Below, one piece after another: positions 23,197 through 34,390 of a stretch of 64,000 nucleotides of DNA. The stretch lies in the NCBI RefSeq assembly GCF_947172395.1, contig NC_069099.1, positions 12,095,740-12,159,739 of the forward strand, read 5' to 3'. How positions within the stretch are numbered: position 1 is the first letter of the stretch; each line of letters begins with the position of its first letter. Origin of the DNA: Bicyclus anynana. Lineage: Eukaryota; Arthropoda; Insecta; Lepidoptera; Nymphalidae. A program made the translations under genes and the position numbers. The notes beneath the pieces are model-generated. The model saw nothing but the letters and a program-made list of their open reading frames with translations, did not search any database and was not told the DNA's origin.

Positions 23197-23775
23197 AATA
23201 GTATATTATTTACGTTGATACGTAGGTAAGCACAGAAAAGCGGGTAGATACCTGCTTCAGTTTCGTGGTGTAGAACACCAACGTCGTATAAATGCGTTGA
23301 ACAGCCCCATTGACTGCTCCGGTTGCATTAATAATGTATTATTTACATAGATACGTAAGTATAAAAAGCGAAAAAATACCTGCTTCAATTTCGTGGTGTA
23401 GAACACCAACGGCGTATTAATGCGTTGAACAGCCCCAATGACTGCTCTGGTTGCATTGATAATATACTATTTACGTAGATACGTAAGTATAGAGAAGCGG
23501 GTGGATACCTGTTCCAATTTCGTGGTGTAGAACACCAACGGCGTATTAATGCGTTGAACAGCCCCAATGACTGCTCTGGTTGCATTGATAATATACTATT
23601 TACGTAGATACGTAAGTATAGAAAAGCGGGTAGATACCTGCTTCAATTTTGCCGTGTAAAACGCCAACCGTCTATTAATGCGTTGAACAGCCCCAATGAC
23701 TGTCCCGGGTGCATTAATAATGTATTATTTACGTAGATACGTAAGTACAATAAAACGGTGCTTCAATTTCGTCGA
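23197..23775 (+). repeat. minisatellite, ~129-bp unit, 4.5 copies
   Basis: Units start at 23197, 23330, 23458, 23587 and 23716 (periods 133, 128, 129, 129), the last partial. Each unit carries TTTACGTAGATACGTAAG, then GCGGGTAGATACCTGC, then GGTGTAGAACACC, then GCGTTGAACAGCCCCAATGA. The first three are short dyads. Copies two and three are nearly identical; the outer ones have diverged. Confidence 0.9.
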
Positions 23776-24086
23776 GTAGACGTCCTCAGTTTCTTCTGAA
23801 CTTGATACACTTTCACTTAAAACACTTTGTCGTTTTGTGAATTTTTCGTATTTTAAATAAACTTTATTATAATAACACACACTGCGAAAGAACGCTTACA
23901 ATGTATTGAGTGGTTGAGCACTAAAATGCGAATGACTGGCGACAACCGTCCAACCAACAAGTGGACGACACAAAAGGGAGAGGGTAAAATACTTTTTTCT
24001 CAACTAAGTGATGAGTGGTGACGTCTATGCGTAACTACATGTGTAATATCTGCTACTAATCTCGAGGACGAGGCGCGAATATAATT

Positions 24087-24440
24087 CATAAAATTACGAT
24101 CTAGCCTACTTATGTGACTAATTAGTAATTTACCTTTAACCTAAACTTATAATATATTATTATTATACCAAGATAATGTTCAATAACTTAATCTTAGTCT
24201 TTCACTAACTATTACGTCTTTAGGTCACTTTGTTTACGTGATCTTCTATGTAGCACTTAACACTACACTATCACTAGTCACTAAACACTAACTCAAATGG
24301 TTTGGTCCGTTTAAGTCTCCTCACTGTATTCGTAACGTCGAGTAGCTGGATTGCCTCGATGTTTACGTGATGGTGAAGTCTTTGTTCATGAGCAAGAGAC
24401 ATTTTAGTAAGCAAAGCTTTTATATAACTTGCAATGTATG
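24087..24440. other. unassigned stretch
   Basis: AT-rich; no gene or repeat recognised. Confidence 0.4.
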
Positions 24441-24700
24441 TATGTTGTTAAGGTGGATTCTTTAAAATCAATTTTAAACTGCATATCTTCAACGGATTGA
24501 GCTAAAATTTTGTATACACGTCAAGTTTGGATGACAATGCATGCAATACAAATGTTATATGACGTCATTCTAAATTCAATATGGCGCACGACCCAAGATG
24601 GCGGAATAGTTATTTTTAACGCATTTCTACAATATGAGGTATCAAATGAAAGTGCTTATTAGTAACATGAAAATATTAACAGAGTCAGAGACCTAGCCAG
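24441..24700. repeat. unclassified interspersed repeat
   Basis: Phrases such as CCCAAGATGGCGGAAT and GAGGTATCAAATGAAAGTGC are, from memory, recurrent in lepidopteran genomes. No other copy lies in this window, so the call rests on recall. Confidence 0.35.
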
Positions 24701-24769
24701 CGATAACTAAAAAATAAATAATAAAAGCTTTTAAAAAAGTTTTTGCGTTTAATTTTTTATTTCCAACTA

Positions 24770-24997
24770 ATAGATGCCAAGCGGTTTCACCTGCGGAGTG
24801 ACCGTTCCCATGAGAATACGGGGATGAAGGAATATAGACTACGTTCATCCGGGATCATCATCATTAACAACCCACATTCGGCTCACTCTTGAGCACGGGT
24901 CTCCTCTCAGAACAAGGGGTTAGGCTAATATTACACGACATGTTGAGTTTAAAGTTTACATCGAGTTTCACGCGGAGGAAGTCGCGGGCATCCGCTA
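24770..24997. mobile_element. Helitron-like fragments around a SINE B piece
   Basis: 24770-24850 is a minus-strand Helitron fragment (GATGCCAAGCGGTTTCACC, GAATACGGGGATGAAG). 24854-24932 is a reversed SINE B 3' part (CATCATCATTAACAACCCAC, TTCGGCTCACTC, AGGGGTTAGGC). 24960-24997 is the plus-strand right end of the other Helitron type (TTCACGCGGAGGAAGTCGCG, CCGCTAG). Confidence 0.55.
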
Positions 24998-25469
24998 GTC
25001 ACTTATAAAGTTACAAACTTTACGTTGAACGCTGGTTCAATTTTAATTCATTGATGTTAAAGATTTGCGGTCACGGCTGAAGCGGGTAAATTGTCTTTTT
25101 GCTTTGAATGAAAGCAGTTTGCTTTTTTTTAGAAACATAGCACCGGCTCTGCGGACGCTTTGTTTAGTGGCTTCTTTAGAACTTTGATAGGAATGCACTT
25201 TGTGTTTCTTCATTCAGGTATAAAACTATTTTAATCTAGTTAGTAGTGGGATAGGTATTTAATTTATCATTATTTTTCACTAGTAAACACCTGATACTAC
25301 TATTTATGTATTTGGGTGTTTTTTAGGTTTCAGTGGGAGCTAATTTAATGCTCCACATTTTTTTTAATAAACGCTAACGTCAAAGAAACCGAGATAATCC
25401 CTTTAAACTGGTTTGTGTAACCATTTTGATCTGAAATAATATTTACGATGTGGGTACGAGCTTTTATGC
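24998..25469. other. unassigned stretch
   Basis: AT-rich, no gene recognised. Confidence 0.4.
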
Positions 25470-25525
25470 GGAAGCACTGCGCTTTCTAGTGCGGGGTCGC
25501 CATTCCGGCACTTCTGAGATAACTT
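25470..25525 (-). mobile_element. RTE-type LINE fragment
   Basis: AAGCACTGCGCTTTCTAGTG and GCGGGGTCGCCATTCC match the central block of the RTE ends at 25697 and 39989. Confidence 0.6.
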
Positions 25526-25531
25526 TCAGTA

Positions 25532-25533
<2 letters not shown>

Positions 25534-25567
<34 letters not shown>

Positions 25568-25656
25568 TCTTTACAAGTTAGCCCTTGACTACAATCTCAC
25601 CTGATGGTAAGTGATGATGCAGTCTAAGATGGAAGCGGGCTAACTTGTTAGGAGCA
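25534..25656 (-). mobile_element. SINE A tail, strongly 5'-truncated
   Basis: About 32 T's (the inverse poly(A) tail), then TTCTTTACAAGTTAGCCC, CTACAATCTCACCTGATGG and AGATGGAAGCGGGCTAACTT. Only the 3' end of the SINE remains. Confidence 0.8.
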
Positions 25657-25696
25657 ATCAATTCATCAATATCAAAACCAGTTTACAGCTTGTGAT

Positions 25697-25978
25697 TCAT
25701 TATCATCATCATCATCATCATATCAGCCGATGGACGTCCACTGCAGGACATAGGCCTTTTGTAGGGACTTCCAAATATCATGATACTGAGCCACCTGCAT
25801 CCAGCGAATCCCTGCGACTCGCTTGATGTCGTCAGTCCACCTGGTGGGGGGTCGACCAACACTGCGCTTACTAGTGTGGGGTCGCCATTCCAACACTTTT
25901 GGGACCCCAAAGTCCATCGGCTCTTCGAACTATGTGCCCCGTCCATTGCCACTTCAGCTTCGTGACTCGTTGAGCATT
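25697..25978 (-). mobile_element. RTE-type LINE 3' end
   Basis: Read on the minus strand, 25917-25723 is an open frame ending SVGRPPTRWTDDIKRVAGIR, WMQVAQYHDIWKSLQKAYVL, QWTSIG-stop, the C-terminal signature of RTE-clade ORF2. The stop is followed by (GAT)n at 25697-25722. 5'-truncated; no endonuclease or reverse transcriptase remains. Confidence 0.85.
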
Positions 25979-26959
25979 AGCATAAACAAGATTTTAAAAC
26001 AAAAAAGCGTGGCTTTAGTCTTGTTTTCAAACTAGGTTTGTGTTTAGTGCAAACTGACGGCTTAGTGCAAGAGACGGGTTTTTCCACAGAACAGAGATCG
26101 CTAAAAGCTAACGCTTTTAGCAATAGAAGTAGCATGTGGGCGTGGCCCGCTTACACCCGGGTGTGCGGAGCTTCGCAAGCCTATCCGCCCATGTACTAGC
26201 AGTCTTGTTTCGTTGACTGACACGTTACGTCCTGCGGTTGTCAAATTCAGTAAATGAAAATAATTAAAAACGATTAGAAAAATGCTGTATTGTGCCGTTT
26301 TGGAATACAAAAATGATAGCCGCCACAAATATCTATCAAATTATGGTGTTTCGTACCATCGTTAAGACGTATTTTATTATATTTTCATTAAAATATGAAA
26401 AAATAATTTTACTCAAAGTCACAAACTAAAATGAACTTTACGGGAATAGTACTAAAGTTTACTTTATTTTAATACAAGTTCGATTTTCTCGATGATTCTG
26501 TTGACACCAATGGGCATACATTTGCTGCGTCAACAACAACAACAAAACTATCATAAATCAAAAATATACAAAAATGATTTTATTGCAATAATTATTCTAT
26601 TCCTAATTAAATGTATTAATTATTAATATTTTTAATCCTTGTTATTTTATATTTATATAATAATAAATAAATATACGATTATTTTATTGATTTCAAAGCC
26701 AAAGGTTTCAATTGAAAAGCAGCATATTTTATGCTTTTAATATCTCCTCTAGCATTCAGTTTATCAGAAAACTGCAAAACATTTTAAAAATATGATTCCA
26801 ATGTAAATATTATATTATGCTTTATATAAAATAAGACGAAAAATAGACCAAAAAAATATTTTTATTTTTCTTGTTTTAGTTCTCCTGAAAAAAGTGTAAT
26901 TTTGATTTATGTTAGTTTTGAATTTAAGCAGCTGCCATATGTCATTTGGCTATTCATTT
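25979..26959. other. unassigned stretch with a short hairpin
   Basis: GCTAAAAGC and GCTTTTAGC at 26099-26121 are inverse copies around TAAC. 26135-26175 is locally GC-rich (GGGCGTGGCCCGC). No gene recognised. Confidence 0.4.
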
Positions 26960-28273
26960 AGGGATGTCGATAATAATATATCGATATTTTATATCTACTA
27001 CTATTATAATGACACGATAATGATGAAATTTTCGAAAATTTTTTTTAGGAATCCGGAGAGGAAAATAATTAATCGATGCTACTAGGAAGCAAAATTTGTT
27101 TTATGCAAAACCGCATTGTAATTTGTTCCAAACATTTTACGCAGTTAGACACGTTAATGTAAAGTGGAAACAGAAGATATTTAGTAGTCACGGCACTGCC
27201 AAACAAAAAGATTTTTTTTTCTAAAAGTCGTATTCGTGTCTAGTCGTATTAGTGTTAGTGTTAGGAACGTCAAGTCTGAGTATTTGCAATTGACCTATTG
27301 ACTACTAACGGGTTGGGAAATAATCTACTGGTAACATTCATCATGAAACTCACTATAGTTAAATAGGAAATAATTGAGTTATTTTCTGCAAAAACCGACG
27401 AATTAAAAAAAAATATGCTATCGTGTTTTTTATATATTTAGGAACTATTTTTAATTTTGTGGAAATGAGTGAATCTTTTCGTTGAAATATTTAGGAATTA
27501 AGTTTACGAAATACTTAGAGCAGCTGGTTACGTGTTTCTCAAAACTTAAACGAACGAATTTAGACATTGCAATAATGTGACATTGTGGTGTATTTCTAAT
27601 GATATCTAAAGTTGACAGATAGGCATAACAATACTTGCAGTTTGTATTGGCCTATTTCCTATTTGGTCTATTTTGTATTGGCAAATATTGTACAGTACAT
27701 ACTGAAAAAAATATACGAAATCTTCTTCTGTAAATAAATATAGTTGGAAAAGAATAGTCTGAGAAAGATATGACGACACTGTACTATCTCGGGTTTTATT
27801 TTTTATTATTTGATTTTGTATCACTTTCATTTGTAAGTCAAATTGTCCTGAGAAAATTGTGAAACATTGTTTAACATTGGTTTTTCCAAATGTATCACTC
27901 TGAAACTACTTAATAAAATCAAATGAAACTTAGCATAATTTAAGCAAATAGTACGAAGAAGGTTATAGATTCTTCATTTTGCGTATATAAAAATAGAAAG
28001 TGTGAAATAGGGTTAGCCCCTATTTGTTAAGGTTTCGTGGAAAGTACTTAATTTTTCAAGTTCGCAAGTTATGGATTTGTGTTTGACCTTCTTTGTTGTG
28101 TAAACTCGAATCGTGCAAAGTTTCAGTTGTATTAATGTTTTTTCAGAGTGGTACATTAAAAAAAATGCTTAGTTTTATAAAATTCAATTTTTTTAAACAA
28201 CAGACGTTCGTTTTATTTACTGCGAGTATCGATGACTATCGATGTTTAAGACTATCGTTATGACACATCCCTA
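26960..28273. mobile_element. candidate 1.3-kb element with AGGGATGT ends
   Basis: TAGGGATGTCGATA at the left and the inverse of TGACACATCCCTA at the right are followed inward by CGATA-rich sequence on both sides (ATATCGATAT; GTATCGATGACTATCGATG). The ends match imperfectly and no TSD is visible, so the element is tentative. The interior has no long ORF. Confidence 0.3.
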
Positions 28274-28895
28274 GACAATATTAATAAAACAAAGTTAGGA
28301 TCATTTTGAATCTTATTTATAAGGCAATAAAGCTTATAAATAGAGACAACTAGTGACGAGTAGCGGTACTATAGATTTCATTCATGATTTTTCATTCAAG
28401 AATTTTCATTTGTTTTGAGACAACAGTAAAAAATAAATTTCTACTCTAATATAAGGGTAACATATGTTTTTTTCACTAAATATTAAACAGCCAATTAAGT
28501 GAAGAGTTTATCAGTGTGATAAGTATTATTACACTATAAATGTGTTTGTAAGGCCACGCCCCCGAGTACGCTGGTTTCAATACAAAGAATTGACACTTTA
28601 TAAATCTAGTTACTTCTTATATCTGTGGGTTTTTCGATAAAATACTCACGGGCAGCGAATGGTTAAAAAAAAATATAACACTACTACATAAAAAGGGTAA
28701 TTTAGGCTCATCTAATTAAATTACGACTTTTTACGGTGAGTAGATAAAACTTTGTTTACTGGCAACAATTAAAAACTTTTGCACGGCTAGCCTTCGCTTC
28801 AGCTTTTTAATATCCGCCAATTGTATGTAAAACTTTTATATTGTTTCTCGTAGTAAAACGGATTTCTCAATATTTTGAATTTTATTTTTAAAGTT
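28274..28895. other. unassigned AT-rich stretch
   Basis: GGCCACGCCCCCGAG near 28553 is an isolated GC-rich word, an inverse match to GGGCGTGGCC at 26139. No gene. Confidence 0.4.
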
Positions 28896-29068
28896 ACCAT
28901 ATACCATACCAGAGAATTTTTTAAATTCTCTGGTAGAATTTTTTGTGTGAAGTCTGCCAATCTGTGTTGGGCCAGCGTGGTGGACTATTGGACTAATCTC
29001 TCTCATTCTGAGAAGAGACTCGAGCTCAGCAGTGAGCCGAATATGAATATAATGATGATGATGATGAT
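28896..29068 (+). mobile_element. SINE B 3' half with GAT tail
   Basis: Begins in the CATACCAGAGAATT block, with GGCCAGCGTGGTGGACTATT and CTCAGCAGTGAGCCGAATAT, and ends with ATGATGATGATGATGATAA. 5'-truncated. Confidence 0.85.
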
Positions 29069-29619
29069 AACACTAACATCTTAGAATACTTAATTTTTTT
29101 TTAGCATGATTTTTTAATTTTGAAAACACCAAACTATTTAAAGAAGTCAAAACTTAAATGCTGTCTGTATAAACCAAATTTTCAAACAGTATTTGTAAAA
29201 ATAATTATGTATACCCATACGGTAAGCTATCAAATAAACAGTATGTAACTTTTATTCTTTCTCGATTATGTACCTGCTTCTTGAAAAATACTTTTATTAT
29301 TTTTAGGGTTCCGAACGTACGTAGTATTATAAATAGTTCCAATATCAAGAAGTCTTTGTTTTTACGTCCTAAACAAAAAGCCACAGCAAATATGTGTAAA
29401 TATTACATCGTCTTTTTTATCTTCAACTCTCCTGATTGTGTTTTGGATTCAGGTAAAGGCGTATTTGTTTAGGACCATGACAAACTTGGATTTGAATAAT
29501 GGTATGTTACCGTTTTTGAAATCTTGATACTGTTATTTTCATCCAGCTTAATACATTATTATTTATACACATACACAGACATAATATCTGAAATTACACT
29601 CAAGTCAAAGTGAAATATG
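29069..29619. other. unassigned AT-rich stretch
   Basis: No gene or repeat recognised. Confidence 0.4.
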
Positions 29620-29806
29620 CAGAGGGCCTAGTGGCTGTTTGATACTGTTACTATCACGTTAACGTAAACGCGAATTTCTAAGCAATAGAAACAACGCCAT
29701 CTATTGGCACTACTGCACAACTGATTCAATTCCATATAAATTCGCATTTACGTCAAAGCGAAAGTAAACAGTATGAAAATATTGAAAACTCCCACTAGGC
29801 ACACAG
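29620..29806 (+). mobile_element. MITE with CTCF-like motif, copy 1
   Basis: 187 bp. CAGAGGGCCTAGTGGC at one end, CCCACTAGGCACACAG at the other, with long imperfect inverted arms containing ATACTGTTACTATCACGTTA / CGTAAACGCGAATTT. The centre holds AACGCCATCTATTGG (29693-29707). A second copy, inverted, is at 41278-41463. No TSD visible. Confidence 0.75.
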
Positions 29807-29874
29807 AAAGCTTAGACATTCGTAATAATATGTTAAGCCAATTACATAAAGATTGCGAAAAGATTGAACGCGAT

Positions 29875-30160
29875 TTTTTTTTTATTATTCTAAATAGACT
29901 ACAATTATGCCTGGTGGAAAGCAATGATGAGGTCTAGGTTGGAGCGCGCTTGCCTAGAAAATGCCTATTCACTCTTATCTTGAAGGTGCACAAATCATAA
30001 GTGTTAAGAAACACAGAAGCCGGAAGGCCATTCCACATCTTCGCTGTTCTTATTAGGAACGTCGATGCGAAACGTTTTGTGCGAGTCGATTGGACATCGA
30101 CAACAAAAGGATGTCATTTTCCAGCCAGCTAGTTCATCCTTGGAATTTTCGTTAATGTAT
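29875..30160 (-). mobile_element. CR1/jockey-like LINE 3' end
   Basis: On the minus strand, about 30110-29942 reads RTKRFASTFLIRTAKMWNGL, PASVFLNTYDLCTFKIRVNR, HFLGKRAPT-stop: the same C-terminal signature as at 14962. The tail reads CATTGCTTTCCACCAGGC, TTGTAGTC and then poly(A). 5'-truncated. Confidence 0.75.
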
Positions 30161-31817
30161 CCAGCAATATTTATAGTATTTATATACCACGTTTTCCTTG
30201 TTACCTGCTTTATGGTAGAGCCGCGTGCTACCAATAAGGAAAAATCGTAGGAAAATAACAGCAGAAGAAAGCGAAAATAAGTTTTGTAATTTTTTCACAC
30301 ACATTGCTCAGGTGATAAATGATATGGAATAGGACCTGTTACAAATATATGGGGCATGAAAACCATTTCCGCGAAGAAAAACAATAACAATAATAATTTC
30401 GTTTCAGTCAACGGTCTTGTAGCGAAAAGCTTTGAAAAACACCTGAAGAAGCTTTTTCTTGGCTGTTGGATCATTACTGGAATTTTCAACGAGAAGGATG
30501 GTATTTATAATTTTGTATCATATTTTGGATTTTGGTAAAAATTGTAAAAGAAAAGTTTAAATAAATAAATATATTAAGACATTAAATTTAAGTAACAATC
30601 AAATACTCACACGCCATAAAACCATCGTTGGAATTCAAGAAAACACAATTTTAGACTATTTCATAGAAATAGTAATGACGTATATTTCAAAGAATCATTT
30701 CAAAGTATACGCCAGGACTGATCTCTGCGAGGATATCTAGTCAAATGCATAAACAAGCCTGGAAGATGTATAAAATATCAAATAACGTGACGAATATCGT
30801 TGCCATTAAAATTGCTTTACCGTTCAATACAGTCTCAGCAGAGACTAAGGGAAAATAGACCTCTCAATAAAAAAATATTTATTGTATTCAAGTTACCTGT
30901 ACCACAGATTATACATAACATATAGTACAAGCTGTACCTATTCATATCTATTATATGTTAAATAGTGTACGTCATCTTATGTACCAACACCAAGGTATTT
31001 AAGATTTCTTTATATTCACATAGTCTCACATAAATAAAAAGCGTCACTTATGCGTTACAGCGAGAAAGTGCCTGCGATTCGTTTTCTTTTGAAGAAAAGT
31101 AGACTAAACGTAAATTGCTGCAGTTTTTCTAATAATTCCATGAAGAAATGATTTTTAACCTGGAACCTGAATGTGGCAGGTAAGTTGCAGCCATTTCTCC
31201 CGTATTATACTTGGAAAATAAAAGGGTTTCAAGTAGGCTTATCTTAAAATATTTTTATAAATCAAAACTATATATTTATCTGAAACTTGAAATCTTGAAA
31301 TTTACCTAAAAAATATTAATAAGAAAACTCCTTTTATTAAACTCCGTTTAGCGATTCTGTAGTAAACTAAGTATAGCTATGTAAAGCTATAAATAAACTA
31401 GTGAATGCAGTCAATCTTTAAAATGGCGATTCTTTTACGTACCTATACAATTATGGTTTCGTCAAAGACACCAAGATATGAGAATTCTTCGTTAAAAGAT
31501 ATATTTTTTTTTTTTATATTCAAGGGCTAATATCTCGCTGATTAGATTTACTCTGTAGTCTTTACTTTTATTAGTCTGTGGCTTACCATGACAACATCCT
31601 ACTCACCCGACGTCTTGGTTACAAAGTCCACACGGAGCACTTAAAGTACTGGTACATTCCAACCACGTATTATGTTCAGGGCGCTTGACTTTGAGAATTC
31701 TTAGCACATGTGGTGTCAGTATTTTCATTATTCTCAAGGAATGCAATTGCTGCTGCGTACATTATATTTTTGCGGTATGCGTAACGAAGATTTAGTATAT
31801 TAATCTATATAATATAT
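30161..31817. other. unassigned stretch of 1.6 kb
   Basis: 30161-30250 may be upstream LINE sequence, but no frame supports it. The remainder is AT-rich without recognised genes or repeats. Confidence 0.35.
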
Positions 31818-31870
31818 ATGGTTGGGGACAAAGTAATGCATATTTTGTTCGGTAGATGGCTGTCATTAAT
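31818..31870 (+). mobile_element. possible mariner left end
   Basis: GGTTGGGGACAAAGTAATGC followed by ATATTTTG and GGTAGATGGC recalls the 5' end of mariner-type elements. No right end or transposase was found. Confidence 0.25.
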
Positions 31871-32874
31871 TATCGATAGCTTGGAAATGAAATGTATTAG
31901 GTACATGACTGGCGACTTATATACCTATTGTCAAATGGTGATAATTTAAAAAAGAAAATCTAGCTGAGTTTATTGTGTATCTAATATTATTATGAATAAG
32001 AATTTTGAGTTTTTATGTGTTTGGATGTTTACAAAATTTTAGCCAACGTCTTATATTGTACCTAGCATACTTTTAAAAATCAATTTTTAACATGTATTTT
32101 TTTAACCTTTTTTTTTTTATTTTACTCGCGGGGGAAATTTCATTCAGAGATACCCGACTTACTGGGAGACAAGACGGGTTATGTGAAATTTACCACTAAA
32201 ACCCCCTCGTTGGCCACCTTAAGCGCATTTTGGTAGGCTCCAACCTATTTTTTTTTACCTAGCACTTTAACATATTCAAACAGCTTATCCTAAACTGTAA
32301 TGTTTATAAAGTTATGTCGTACTGAAAATATACTAAACGATAAAATATAATAATAATAAAAAACGTCAATTAAGTATTAGGCATATAATTAATTACTTTT
32401 TATGAATGCTTTAACGAGCAATTTTCAAGTTAATTAACTTTTTGAAGTAAATAATTACCGTTTTAATAAATCATTTCAGGATTTGTGATCAAACATGAAC
32501 ATTGAACATAGAAACGAAATTCGTTGAAATGTTATTTCTATATTCTCTTTGACGAATAAATGATAAATTTTATCTGTACAGAGTTCATTGCTAAATTACA
32601 TTATGAATATTTAATCACATCGGACCTAACTTACTTCATCAGTATAAATAAATCAATGTAGACTATTTCGTTTTATTATTGAAATTGCTGAAAATTTTAA
32701 AATTTAAATCACTACAAAGAGAGAAACTTGACGTTTCAAATGTTTTTTTCAGTAAGCATTATGAATCCAATAAAGAATTTTGAATCCGAAAAACAAGCAG
32801 ATTCTATAACAAGTCGAAGACATCTTAGGTTCAATCACATGACCCAACATGCACTTAGCCGTTTTATTGTTCTT
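31871..32874. other. unassigned stretch
   Basis: 32120-32250 is less AT-rich (ACTCGCGGGGGAAATTTC, AAAACCCCCTCGTTGG) and looks like an old repeat I cannot name. No gene. Confidence 0.35.
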
Positions 32875-33378
32875 CTAAAGGCGGAATTATATTCGTCTGA
32901 CGTGTCGTGTCGTGACGCATCAGAACAGAATCGGTATCATACATTTTGTATGTGACACATCAGTAGCCATCACAACATGTCACAACACATAAGTGTAATC
33001 GTTGCCATATAAAACGTATGATACCGATTCTGTTCTGATGCGTCACAACACATAAGTGTAATCGTTGCCATATAAAACGTATGATACCGATTCTGTTCTG
33101 ATGCGTCACGACACGACACGTCAGACAAATGTAAATCCAGCTTTATGTGTTATGATATGTCGCGATGGCTTTGGATGTGCCGCATACAACATGTATGATA
33201 CCGATTCTGTACTGATGCGTCACGACACGACTCGTCAGACAAATGTAAATCCGGCTTTATGACTGTGTTGTGACATGTCGCGATGGCTTCTGATGTGCCG
33301 CAAACAAAATGTATGATACCGATTCTGTACTGATGCGTTACGACACGACACGTCAGACAAATATAATTCCGGCTTTAG
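32875..33378. mobile_element. TIR element with internal tandem copies
   Basis: 504 bp. The first about 73 bp (CTAAAGGCGGAATTATATTC, TCTGACGTGTCGTGTCGTGA, CAGAATCGGTATCATACA) are the inverse of the last about 73 bp. Inside, parts of the right arm recur: CGTATGATACCGATTCTG occurs twice with a 62-bp period, then the arm with its GTCAGACAAATGTAAATCC extension recurs with a period of about 118 bp. The 65-codon frame here reflects the repeats. TSD not identified. Confidence 0.7.
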
Positions 33379-33711
33379 TCTATCTGTTTTTCAATTTAGC
33401 AACATTAGGTAGGTAACTACGCGCACGGTTCGTTTGCGTTTGCTAATATTACCTAATCCGGGTTTAACATGCGACAACTTGTAGGGCAAATTTCCGCTAG
33501 CGTGCCGCCCCGGATTACTCCTTTGAAATATCTAAGTAGGTATGCTATAACTTAACACTTAGCAAAGTATGTTTAGGATGTTATGTAGGCGGAATTTCTA
33601 ACTCTCTCGATTATAATAATCTTGCGTTCGAGGTATTTCTTATGTGCATGCTTAGCACGTGACTAACTAACAAAGTGTGGAATATAAATATGGCACAGGT
33701 ATTTGCTTACT
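33379..33711. other. unassigned stretch
   Basis: No gene recognised. Confidence 0.4.
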
Positions 33712-33965
33712 ACATCATCATCATCATCATATCAGCCGTTGGACATCCACTGCAGGACATAGGCCTTCCTAACATCGCGATCCTGAGCCGCCTGCATCCA
33801 GCGAATCCCTGCGACTCACTTGATGTCGTCAGTCCACCTGGTGGAGGATAGATTAACACTCTGCTTTCTAGTGCGGTGTCAACAACGTCCATCGGCTCTT
33901 CGAACTATATGCCCCGCCCTATACGCCGAACTATATTGCCATTTCAACTTCGCGACACTTTGCTA
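33712..33965 (-). mobile_element. RTE-type LINE 3' end, deleted
   Basis: (ATC)n at 33714-33730, then the reversed RTE C-terminal blocks (ATCAGCCGTTGGACATCCAC, GAGCCGCCTGCATCCAGCGA, TTGATGTCGTCAGTCCACC). A deletion near 33875 removes the GGTCGCCATTCCA part. Confidence 0.8.
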
Positions 33966-34167
33966 ACTTGCTTTCAGTAATATTATTTGGTCTTTATTAA
34001 AGACCAATTAAAATAAACGTCAAATCAACGGAGAAATGTCATCTACCTACTGCACGATATCCACGAAGGGTCAGTAGGCATTTGTATTTTGTTAAATAGA
34101 ATCTCAATTTCGTATATCTCAACTAGCATACGTCAAAGTTAGTGAACTAGCCTGCTTAAAGCATATA

Positions 34168-34390
34168 TCTATACTAATATTATGAAGAGGTAAAGTGCTT
34201 TGTAAGGGGTAATCTTCGGGACTACTCATCCGATTTTAAAAATTCTTTCACCAGTAGAACGCTACGTTATCGTTATCGGGGAGTGCTTTAAGGTATATTT
34301 TATATTTGTATCATACATAATTACTGAGTTATCACAGTTTTTCTCCTGCAGACAGACCGAAACTCCTCTTAAACAGACATATTCGCATGC
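34168..34390 (+). mobile_element. Helitron-like, 3'-truncated
   Basis: TCTATACTAATATTATGAAG start, then GACTACTCATCCGATTT, AAATTCTTTCACCAGTAGAA and GGGGAGTGCTTTAAGG. No 3' CTAG found. Confidence 0.5.

Larger units (their letters stand above)
19047..24086. mobile_element. 5.04-kb segment bounded by 52-bp inverted repeats
   Basis: The left end 19047-19098 (AATTATATTCGCGCCTCGTC then CTCGAGATTAGTAGCAG...) is the exact inverse of 24035-24086. The right end continues inward with 104 bp (23931-24034) that is missing from this left end but present, inverted, at 18784-18887. TTAA stands at the left junction and TTCA at the right. The interior has no frame above about 73 codons, a CpG-dense block (22440-22566) and a minisatellite (23197-23775). 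It could be a large non-autonomous DNA transposon, or two ends left by separate copies. Confidence 0.55.

Noticed and set aside
23197..23775. CRISPR-like regular repeats
   Set aside because: Contiguous ~129-bp units without unique spacers, in a eukaryotic genome: a minisatellite.
25683..26035. several overlapping plus and minus frames
   Set aside because: Only the minus frame 25723-25917 is the RTE C terminus; the rest are shadows of it.
33065..33262. 65-codon frame with an internal peptide repeat
   Set aside because: The peptide repeat merely reflects the DNA repeats of the TIR element.
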